Below are positions 35,970-47,900 of a stretch of 64,000 nucleotides of DNA, piece after piece. The stretch spans positions 12,734,183 through 12,798,182 of the forward strand of contig CM037867.1 in the NCBI GenBank assembly GCA_021292105.1, written 5' to 3'. This DNA comes from Anadara kagoshimensis (taxonomy: Eukaryota; Mollusca; Bivalvia; Arcoida; Arcidae). Numbering within the stretch: position 1 is the first letter of the stretch; every line of letters begins with the position of its first letter. Position numbers and translations under genes: made by a program. Below the pieces are notes generated by a model. It worked only from the letters and a program-made list of their open reading frames with translations. It had not been told where the DNA came from and ran no database searches.

Positions 35970-38900
35970 CTGAAAAAAATACAAATAAAATTGTTTAGCT
36001 GGTTCTTGTTTCATATTTAATCATGTTAATGTCAGTCAAGTTAAAACAATGATATCAAAAAGGTTTGTCCATATGCTTTACTTTTTTGCAGAACATGATC
36101 AAAAACCTAAGTATCATGTACTTTAAATTACCATGTACTTTAAATCAAGAAATAAATCCGAGCAAGAAATTAATGCGAAAAATGCGAAGCCCGTTTCATC
36201 GCATTAATTTCTTGTCGCATTAATTTTCTGATTTCGAGAAATTCAATGTAAATTGATTTATCTCCCTTGAACCGGAAGTTGTAATCGTGGTTCATTTATA
36301 AGAACTCCTCTCCTCTGTTAGTTGACGATAATTTGCCATGGTTCTGGTGTAAAGTATTATTAATCTCTTCATAAATTGTCGAAAATTTAGTGATATAAGT
36401 GATTTTCTTGTTGGGAATATAAAAACATTGCCATGTTTGAAACACAATGACTTACAGTGAAACGGGACATTCGTTTTATGCACCAAACGAATTTCTTTGT
36501 GTTGCCAATTCTACTCCAACCCCAAGCGTAATACTTGTAGTAGTTTGTTTCTAAACAAACTACTATGTGTTTCGTTGTTGTGACAATGAGAAACCAACCT
36601 TTTCAATGATTAAAAACCTGTTATAGTTGCATCAACATTTACCGTCGCTACCCTTTGTAAGCTATACCCTGATTATTTTATAAATACTACGGTAGTATCT
36701 ACTCGAAAGTGTATGATTATTACATGTTTATGGAATAATAAACAAGACAATAATTCAACATTTTTTGTTATTTTTACAAGATAAAAGATGGGAAAAGTAA
36801 TTTCTGGAATTTAAAAAAAAATCGCATTAATTTAAATACGCATTTCACAGCAAAATCGGCAATTTGCATTAATTTCATGACACATTAAATTCCAGATTTA
36901 CAGTATATATTTGATGTCCCATAATTCCATGTTCCTTTTATTCTCAAACTCTATTTTACATGTGGCAGGTGTAGCTAGCTCAGCAGGAGGCATCCAGCTT
37001 CTCTTCCCTGTCCGAAGTTCACATGTTTAACTTAATTTGCCATTTTCAAAGTTTTTTCTTTGCTTTTGGATTGTGGTTTGGACATTGATTGGTATGTTTG
37101 TATTCAATAGTTCCCAAAACAGTTAATGATTTATTCACAAAAATATTGGAAATTGGTTTTTTAACATTTTCATGAAATTTTACCATTTCCTTACCTATAA
37201 TACTATAATTAATTTCCCAAAGTGTCATCAACTGCTGCTTAATTTTGTTACAAATATCCTTATCTCAAAACTCCAGATTTAAGCAAAATTCCAAGACATT
37301 TTAGGAAATAAAGGAAGCTCAGCTTTGCTTTTTATTATATGTCAGAATTTGATATCATACTGATTATCTTGAATAAATATGAGTGAATAGATGAGCAAGT
37401 GAAGGAAGAACATTGGGTCTTATATCCAAATCAAGAATATCTAATTACAGTACTGACTTTAAGTGAAAGTGCTTTGCAATGCCCTGATGACAATGAAGAG
37501 CTTCAAGTAATTCACATGCTATGTGTACCATGACAGAAAATAATAACTAATTAGAGATGTTCAATCTATGTCTTTGAATAAACACATGGTGTCATAATAA
37601 TGCATGGCTACAAAAATCAATACCTAACATCTATTGTGACACACACACACACCACAGACATAGAGAGACAATCATGTCATCTTATTTATTTTCACAATAT
37701 TTTAAAATGTAAAAATCTGGCTGAAAAATGGGTACCATTTGATCCACCAAATGTTTGCGAAGAACAATTGTTCCAAATGCAATCAAATCTGTTCTTGTGT
37801 TCTCGTCAAAATGGCATTGAGGCTTTACTGTATATCCTAAAAGTACCAACCATACATTATTTATACCCCGCTTAAAACGTGGGGGTATATAGTGATAGGG
37901 GTGTCTGTCCGTGTGTCTGTCCTTCCTTCCATTACACCTTAGGTAGGGGGGGGGGGGGATTTTTTGTGAGCTTGTGGCCCACAGTTTTTCTAGTTTTTAA
38001 TAGTACTAGTGATACTAATTTGTTGTTTGCATTTCTTTGGTTTTTATCATCTTTATAATGCCAAAACCTGACCAAATAATTGGTGACACTTGAGGCCATA
38101 CCATACACCTTTGTAATACAAACAATGCAATCATGTCTGTTACTATCTATACTTACTTGTTTTTGCATTTCTTTGGTCCTCAGTACAACTATATCTAACT
38201 TTGGTTCCAGTTCCTTCTGTTCCTCTACTGACTGTTTATGTCTATTAACCATGTCCTTCTCATAAAATATCATCTTATCTGCTAGATTTAATGTCTGTTT
38301 CATAGATTCCTTTAATCTATCAACATATCTGAAAGAGAAAATTCAAAACATATTTAAACCTGTTAATACAGTCAACCCTGTCTATAAAGGCAATCCAACA
38401 AAACCATTAAAGTGCTCTGTATGGGCAGGTTCAAATAACATGAATAAACTACTTTTGGGATAGAATTTTAATAGCCTTGAAAAGCAGGTTTTTGGCCCTT
38501 ATGGCCCTTAGTCTACCTTAGAGTCTAACATAGATACCAAACAACAGCCACAATGCTCCCTTCGATTGAAGACTCATTTTTTGACTGGCATTTATTACAA
38601 AAGTTTCTTTGTCTCAAAGATTGATAACTTGATTCAAGATAAGTCAAGCTTTAAATTAGTATTATTTAATCTGTTTAAGATGTAATAAAGGAGCTACTCT
38701 ATCCTGTATATTGCTGCCATAGGGACATACATGTCCTCTAACAATAGCCTGCTACTCTGACATGTGTCTTCTGTCAACAGCATTCCACAGGATACATATG
38801 TCCAATCAATGAAAATGGGAACACTTAATTACATGGCTAAGATATACTTAGCAATATAATCTTTTTGTAAAGTAAGCATAATTGCAAATGTTGAATATTG

Positions 38901-41900
38901 AGATTAAAAACTTATTTACTAAAAAGGTCATATGACTTAAAAACGTCACAACCTATTGTTGATATCATATTAATTCGCATTGTGAATGCAAATTGGCACC
39001 ACCAACGTTGCATTGAAAATCAATATTCTGCAATGTCAACCCTGCTTTGAAATTTAATTTGGCAGCCACAGTGTTATTCAAAATAAGTTAATATTAACAC
39101 ACTTTTAAAACAAAATGCTGTGGTTATCCTTGTTGTCTAAACATCTGTCTTATATAATACACTCTGATATTCTAACAGTGATTTCTACTTGAAATTATGA
39201 TGTAGTTTTAGATGTCATCAATTGAGAAATATAAGAAATACAGAACAGACAAGGCTGTGATAAATCTGTTCATACAGATGGGACAGATGGGCAAAACAGA
39301 AATAATACTGTATCAGAAGAAACATTAGCAGTAGGAGACTTTCACTGTTTTGATCTTCTAACATATTTGGCCATAAAGAATTTTCACAGTATCCATTGTG
39401 GGGAAAGCCTACCAAGGGAGATAAAAAAATTTCACTGAGACAATACATACTCAGTAAAAGAGTCACTGTGAAAATTGCCAATCTTTTTTCTTTGTGAATG
39501 TTTCTTTTTATATGGTTCATTTTGTTTAAACATTATACTAGATCATCTTTTGGACCAGGTGGATAACAGGTGAACTAGACTTGATGTTTAAGAAATCATC
39601 TGAAGACATCTATGTATGACCTTTAGTATGTAACAACAAACCAAACTTCACAATAATAAGAAATCCAATCCCATTTTATAAACCATGATTAAGTACAAAC
39701 AAGAGGCCCATGGGCCTGATACGCTCACCTGATAACTAATGGCTAGCTGATAGATTTAAAGAAAACATAAATACTAAACCCCAATGACTTTTTTCTTTAC
39801 ATCATGATAACCATTGTATCAATACCTACAATATTCTAATATACATGACTATACAAAAAGTTAATAGTTTTCAAGATAATTAACCATTTCAGTATTGTTT
39901 CACATCTGTGACCTTGACCTTTGAACCCATGACCTTTTTCTATACATCAAAATGATCGTTGCATCGATACCTACAACATTCTAATATACATGCCTATACA
40001 AAAAGTTTATAGTTTTCGAGATAATAAAACATTTCGGTTTTGTTTCGCATATGTGACCTTGACCTTTAAACCAATGACCTTTTTCTATACATCAAAATGA
40101 TTGTTGTATCAATACCTACAACATTTAATATACATGCCTATACAAAAAGTTTATAGTTTTCGAGATAATTAACCATTTCGGTTTTGTTTCGCATCTGTGA
40201 CCTTGACCTTTGAACCCATGAACTATTTCTATACATCAAAATGATCGTTGTATCAATACCTACAATATTCTAATATACATGCCTATACAAAAAGTTTATA
40301 GTTTCCGAGATAATTAACCATTTCAGTATTGTTTCACATCTGTGACGTTGACCTTTGAACCCATGACCTATTTCTATACATCAAAATGATCGTTGTATCA
40401 ATACCTACAATATTCTAATATACATGCCTATACAAAAAGTTTATAGTTTTCGAGATAATTAACCATTTCAGTATTGTTTCACATCTGTGACCTTGACCTT
40501 TGAACCCATGACCTTTTTCTATACATCAAAATGATCGTTGTATCGATACCTACAACATTCTAATATACATGCCTATACAAAAAGTTTATAGTTTTCGAGA
40601 TAATAATTATAATCAGAGGTAAAAAAAAATTAGGTCACGACCTTCACAATTGACCTTGACCTCATTTTGAAGATACTAACAAGAAGATGTCAAAACTGAA
40701 AACCCCATGTCATTATCTGGTCAAATAGTCAAGTTATAACAATTTGAAGCTATTTTACGATTTTTTAAAAATTAAACGCAAAAACGCGTAACCTATTTTT
40801 TATCCGAATTTCACAAAATGAACAAACTATAGGCTTAAGACCCTAGAGAAGCCAAATATCACATCAGATTTTTTCTCCAATCAGTACTTTCGGAGAAGAA
40901 GATTTTTTAAGATTTTTGAACCCCTAGGTCACCTTGACCTAGTTATGGTAGCCATAGCAACGCCACGAACAAATCTGAATTGCACCGGCCCATATATACT
41001 TCTGACAAAGTTTCATTAAAAACTGTCTGGTAGTTTCAGAGGAGAAGTCGAAAATAGGTGTTAACGACGCACACACGCACGCACACACGCACGCACATAC
41101 ACACGCTGCGCTATGCCATAAGCTCACATGACCTTCGGTCAGGTGAGCTAAAAAACTAAACAACTTCTCAAATGTTTTATAGAGTTTTTATTTCAATTCT
41201 TATGGTGTTTTTAAGTAATAAAAATGATTTATTTCTAAGAACTTGTTAATCTTTAACTTTGAAATGGTGAAATCCAGAAAATAAATGTAATATTATTTTA
41301 CATGATTTCTTTAAAGCATAAATATTTTTTTGTTGATTCAGCATTATATCATTTTATATCTTTTTATCAAGATAATTAATTAGTGAAAAATACTCATAAA
41401 GAAGAAATACTGGGGCTTATTTATGAGGGAGCAACAGATACGTCTTATAGCAATAACATAAAACTTAAGTAAAGAATTTAAAAAGCGGTCGTAGGTTTAA
41501 CAATCATTTCTTAAGTTTAATCTTTGCAAATTGTGTTTCAAAATGTTCCTTAAAAAGTCAAATAACAATAATTTTCTTATGAATTGTTTTCAAGCACACA
41601 GCATGTACAGGTGGCCTCAATGAAGATCAATTTCATGCATTGAAAATCAGTGTTCAATTCAAAAATTTGTTATTTTATGGACCATTTTCATCCAGACTTT
41701 AAAAAAAAATAAAAAACTTGGGCTACATTAATTTTTTAAAATTTAAAACATGACTTCCAGATCAATTATAATAATTATAACAGCCCAGTCCAGCCCTGCA
41801 TTTTTCTCCTTCCAGTTACAACATACATACCTTGGTGAGTTCCTGATTAACATAAGGTGCTGCATTTTGACTGTTGTAAACTGATCAGAAATGTCCTTGA

Positions 41901-44900
41901 CCTTTTTTATCATTGACTTAAGTGTTGCTGTATCAATTTGTACTGAGGTGGGTGCGTTCTGAAACTGACTAGTAGATATGATATCTCCATCTGTACTCTT
42001 CTGTACTTCAGCAAGTCTCTGAGTCAAAAATGCCTCAAGCTAAAAATAATACAAGAGTTGTTAATAGAGGTTAAAAAAAACTTCAGGTCTAAGGTCATGC
42101 CTCATGCTTCAGGTAAAACAAAGAGTTGTTTCAGGGTTCAAAATTCCCCAGGTCTGAGGTCCAGGAACTAGTAATTTCACCTTGGGCCCTTTGATTTTTA
42201 AACTGTAAAAGTCCAATGGACTGTGGTTTTTTCCAAGATAATGCATCCCTTTCTTTATGATAACATAATTGTATATGGACCTGTAACAATGTTGATGTTG
42301 GTCCTGACAAATTTAAAGGCATAAGGTCCTGGACCTTTTGTTACAAAACAAAATCTTAACCACTGGGTTATGAGAACAACCAAGCTTGCTTTCACATCTA
42401 GTCCATCAAAAAACCTGAATATTGGATGCTAAAACTAGCCTCTAGCTAGACCTACCTTTCAGAATCAAGTTTCAACATTCATTTCTTAACTTGTATTTTC
42501 TATATCTTAAACTTGGCAAAATTTCAAATCTTAAAATTTTTGTTAATTCTAACATGTTTAAGTATATTGAGTCATTTAAGGTGTCCTTTTGAAGATTTCA
42601 ATCTTATAACAATTGTATTCAGTTATTGTCAAAAACATCTTGAAAACAAATTGCGTAAGCAGAAAGACAAAACTAAGAACTCACAACAGCTGTGTTTTAT
42701 CAGTTCTATTATATGGAGCCGAATGCTGGAAAATGACCGAAAAAGATACCAACAAACTTTCCAGCTTTCACAATGGATGCCTTAGAAAGATCATGAGGAT
42801 TTACTGGCCAGCTAGGATTACTAATGAGGAGCTCCATAAAAACACAAACACAGATAATATAAGAACTGTTCTGACAAGATCAAGATGGAGATGGATAGGA
42901 CATGTGCTCAGAAAGCCTATGAATAACATCACAAGAGTTGCTCTCAGATGGACGCCTGAAGGAAAAAGGAAGCAAGGCAGACCCAAAAACACCTGGAGGA
43001 GAACTGTTGAAAAGGAAATGAAAGAACATAGACTAACTTGGGGAGAACTGGAGAGGATGACACAAGATAGAGAAAAAAGTGGAAAACTCTAGTCTTTGCC
43101 CTATGTGCCCCGGGCATAAAAAGGACTAGGTAGGTAGGTATTGTCAAAAACATAAATTATATGTAGTTCCAACAAAGATTGTCAAAATTTGCTAAATTTA
43201 AGTTAAGGAAAATCTTAGCTAAGGAATGATGGTGAAACCGAGGCTTGGTTGCCTATAGGTTTAAAACACACATTTTCAGGCCACAGTGCCTCTCACCAGC
43301 TAGGTTCTAATCCCACTGGGGGCAGGTTCTGTTTACAAGTTTGTCAGTTTATTTAGTGCTACATAGTGTACTCAGTGGTTTTCCTAACATATTGTGGTTC
43401 TGTCAACCATCTCAAAACCATCACTCTCAATACATATGATATTTAGTGAAAGAATCTTGACTGGGTTGTATAAATCTTATAAAGGACATTATTATAAATA
43501 CATATATGGTAGGCAAGTGATATCATTCAACAATATCTACAATACTTCAGTGTTTTCACCATTTGTTAAAAACAGAGGACCCCATCCCTGAAATCTGGAG
43601 GTCATTTTTCAATTTAAAATTTAATTTAAAATTAAAAATGAAGAGAATATTCCGCATGCAGTTGATATTTGTTAAGCCTATTTTATTGAAAACTTGTTTA
43701 ACAGCAACTTTTGGTTGTCTGGATGAACTTGGCTTTGGGTCATCCAGTCTGTAATTTTCTTTAGCCTTATCATTGTTCATACAGTTGTAAACCCTTGAAA
43801 ATGAGTTTTCTCTTTAAAAACACCCTTGAATCTTAGGTCTGGGCCTTTAAAAACACTAGAATTTTGATTAAGAGAGAGAAATAGAATATTTCTGCCAGTA
43901 AAATCGACAGCTTGATGATACCTGCCAGTAAGCTATTGGAAAAAAAGTATTAGAATGGTAAGTCATGGTCATCACAGTGCTTTGTACACATAATGATTAC
44001 ATGTACTTTTAACCAAGCATTTGTATAACACAAAGCAACCAACATGGTTTGAGGCGGGAGTCACCTCATTTTTAATAAATTGGAAATGCATTTTAACCAC
44101 CAATGGTTGACTGAGCCATGTAACATGCAGTGGATTAAATAAATTCAAAAGAAATAAACACATGGTATTATGTTGTTTTCTTTTTTTTCAAGAACAAAGT
44201 AACCGATTTCACTTTTACAAAAATGGTTGCATAAAAAATAACACACAATCCAAATCGAATTGCCTCATCCTTAAAATCATCTGGAGAAAACACTGATGTT
44301 TACTGATCTCTGAACTCTGTTTAGAAAACTTGGTTTATTAAAACATTAAAATTATTTTATTCTCAAATCAGGATTATTGTGGTTTTAAGAAAAGTATTTT
44401 CTTCATTAATGTAGAAAATGAACCAGATTTTAAAACTAAAATTAATTGTTTTACAATTCATCATCTTTGCTTGTTTTAAAATCTGGTTTCATTACTTGAT
44501 GACCCTGGAAAAAATGCTTGTCTCTAACAAAAATAATGCATCAAATCATAAAATATATCATATATATATATAAAGAATTTTACCTCCATCAGATCATCAA
44601 TGAATAAGTTCCTAGTTTTAGGATTGTCCAAAATTGAAAGAGCATCTTCTCCTTTAGCTACACCTTCACCTGTACAAATACAAAACACACAGGAAATAAA
44701 GAAAAAATGAAAGTAACTAAATAAATTAACTGTTCATAAAAATCACCTGCTTCTTAAATTTTATAAACCCTCAAAACTAAGCAAAACTCAATTGTTCAAA
44801 ATATTGCTTTAGGTTGATTTGGTAAAATACATTTTGGTCTTTCTATTTTTTTCATTTCAATATATTAAGAATATTTATATTTCCACAATTTTGGTCCAAG

Positions 44901-47900
44901 CACTACTGATGAAGAATTTTATTCCAAAACAGCCTTCTACTCCTGTCAAATTAAAACATGCTTAGTTATAATTAAGTCTCTTAGGAGACAAATACATCCT
45001 CTTCCCTAACAAAGATTGGACCTTGTAAGAGTGGTCAAATGGGGTTGGGAGACAAATACATCCTCATCCCTAACAAAAGAGTGGTCAAATGGGGTTGGGA
45101 GACAAATACATTCTCATTCGTAACAAAGATTGGACCTTGTAAGAGTGGTCGAATGGGGTTGGGAGACAAATACATTCTCATCCCTAACAAAGATTGGACC
45201 TTGTAAGAATGGTCGAGTGGGGTTGGGAGACAAATACATCCTCATCCCTAAAAAAAGATTGGACCTTGTAAGAATGGTCGAGTGGGGTTGGGAGACAAAT
45301 ACATCCTCATCCCTAAAAAAAGATTGGACCTTGTAAGAATGGTCGAGTGGGGTTGGGAGACAAATACATCCTCATCCCTAACAAAGATTGGACCTTGTAA
45401 GAGTGGTCAAATGGGGTTGGGAGACAAATACATCCTCATTCCTAAAAAAAGATTGGACCTTGTGTGAGTGGTCGATTTTATTTTTTTAATTCATAATTTG
45501 CCTTGTTTTTTTTGTTTTTTTTTTAATTTTGATTCAGAGTTTAATCATAATTTAGATACTTTAAACTATGCCTCAAGTTTTCTTCAAAATTCAACAAACT
45601 TCAAACTGTACAATTACAAGCAACATCATAAATTTTTTACCCAACACTTAATCAAGTGATATTTTCATTTCATCTGAAAATTAAAATAGTTTTTTAAAAA
45701 CTTTTATACTGTTTTAAAAATGTTTTAATCTTGATTAAAATTTGATCAATAAGTTCACTTAAGTTGAACACGTAGACAATAGTCTTTCAAATTTAGAATT
45801 AAAATAAAAAATTTAATCATTTTATTCAATTAAATTGCATTTTGAAAATTAAAACATGGTTTTGTACAACAATAGTTATTCTATAGACATACAATAGATT
45901 GACAACATAAATTTCAAATTCCAAAGCTGGTTCTGTTTCCTGTGTCATACATCATACATAAAGAAACAAAACCCCAAATAATTTATACATCTAGAATCAA
46001 AATTAAATTACTTTGGATTTGCTACATTACATTCTGTAAAACTGATACAAGAAGAATAAATAAGAGCAATTCTTAAAGTGGAAACTCCATTTCTTTTAAC
46101 AGAAGAAATGCAAACCATTTTATTTTTTATAATTTAGGCCACACCATATTTATTTTTTTTAAGTGATTAAAACTGTTATGTTTTTCCTTTTTACACACAT
46201 TTTTCTTTAGGTGATCCGTTATCAACTCAAACTCAAATATCTTTTATGACTTCAATAAATACATTTTTCAATTTTTATTTTGTTAAAAAAAATTATGGTC
46301 ATTGTGAATCTGATGATGTTGAAAAAATGTTTCCCAATTAGAAAAAAGGACCAGTCTCAACATGTGGGGTTTCACCTGGAAATTTTGGACAGGTAGAAGA
46401 TGATTTGAAACTGACCTTGAAAAAAAATTCCCTGAGTTTTCCCTAATGCATGGGAACAATGTTCAGAAATGGCTAAGCAAACAACAGTATCTAGACAAAA
46501 CATATAAGATGGATATTATGTTCAGAGAGAATGGAAAGATAATGGACCCCGAGAAGCTAGCACATAATAATATGGTCTAAAAGACGGGTAACAGGTGATA
46601 GCCTCTTCTGCTAGAAACAGAAGACTTACAGGTAGGTACCTTAAACATAAGTCGATGCCAAATCCACTCTTTTGTAGGATTTCATGTCAGACATTTTCTT
46701 CTGGTTTTTATATCTTATTATCCTTGGGTTTTTATAGACTGTTTTTTCTCAGGATTTAATAGATTAACTAGTTGTCCACAATTTTAAACTAGAGAGCCTA
46801 ATCCCCCCACCCAAAACATCTGCAAGGCTTTAATGTTTTCCTGCAACCTGGACCTTTCTGATATGGCCTAGTTTCAAAGTCATGACACTTTTGGATCATG
46901 AACATTATTCATGTGAAGCTTTATGACGGTCATTAAATAGCAATCAATTTTACACGGACGGACAGACAGACAGATGGACAGATGGGCAGATGGATAGACA
47001 GATGATTCTTATATAATCCCCTTTGTAGGGTGGTATAAATATAGGAATTTTTTTTTGCTATAAAAAGGTTTTGTTTTGAAAGAATTTCTAAGAAATTTGA
47101 AACCAATGGCAATTTTGGCTATCGGGAAAGGTCGGAAACCTAGACTTACCTGAATCTAGTTTATGTTTTTCTACAATAACTGTACCACTAAAATCAATAC
47201 ATTTATCTTCTCCTGAGTGTTCTATATATAGACTGTTTTCCTCGGGTTTATATAGACTAACCTGAATCTGGTTTATGTTTTTCTACAATAACTGCACCAC
47301 TAAAATCAATACATTTATCTTCTCCCGAGTGTTCTATACATTGACTGTTTTCCTCGGGTGTTTAGAGTTGATATAGACTGTTTTCCTCTGGTGTTTAGGG
47401 TTGATATAGACTGTTTTCCTTGAGTTTATATAGACTAACCTGAATCTGGTTTATGTTTTTCTACCATAACTGTATCACTCCAATCAATACTGTTATCTTC
47501 TCCTGAGTGTTCTATATATAGACTGTTCTCCTCGGGTTAATATAGACTAACCTGAATATGGTTTGTTTTTCTACAATAACTGTATCACTCCAATCAATAT
47601 CATTATCTTCTCCTGAGTGTTCTATATATAGACTGTTTTCCTCAAGTGTTTAGGGATGATATAGACTGTTTTCCTCGGTTTATATAGACTAACCTGAATC
47701 TGGTTTGTGTTTTTCTACAATAACTGTATCACTCCAATCAATATCATTATCTTCTCCTGAGTGTTCTATATATAGACTGTTTTCCTCGGGTTTATATAGA
47801 CTAACCTGAATCTGGTTTAAGTTTTTCTACAATAACTGTACCACTCCAATCAATACCGTTATCTTCTGAGTGTTCTATATATAGACTGTTTTCCTCAGGT

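Noticed and set aside
37600..37875. 91-codon open frame in the last CDK5RAP3 intron
   Set aside because: Low complexity in part (CA repeat) and no domain recognised.
45130..45467. Open frames with repeated VEWGWETNT and MGLGDKYILIPK
   Set aside because: Translations of the 64-bp minisatellite.
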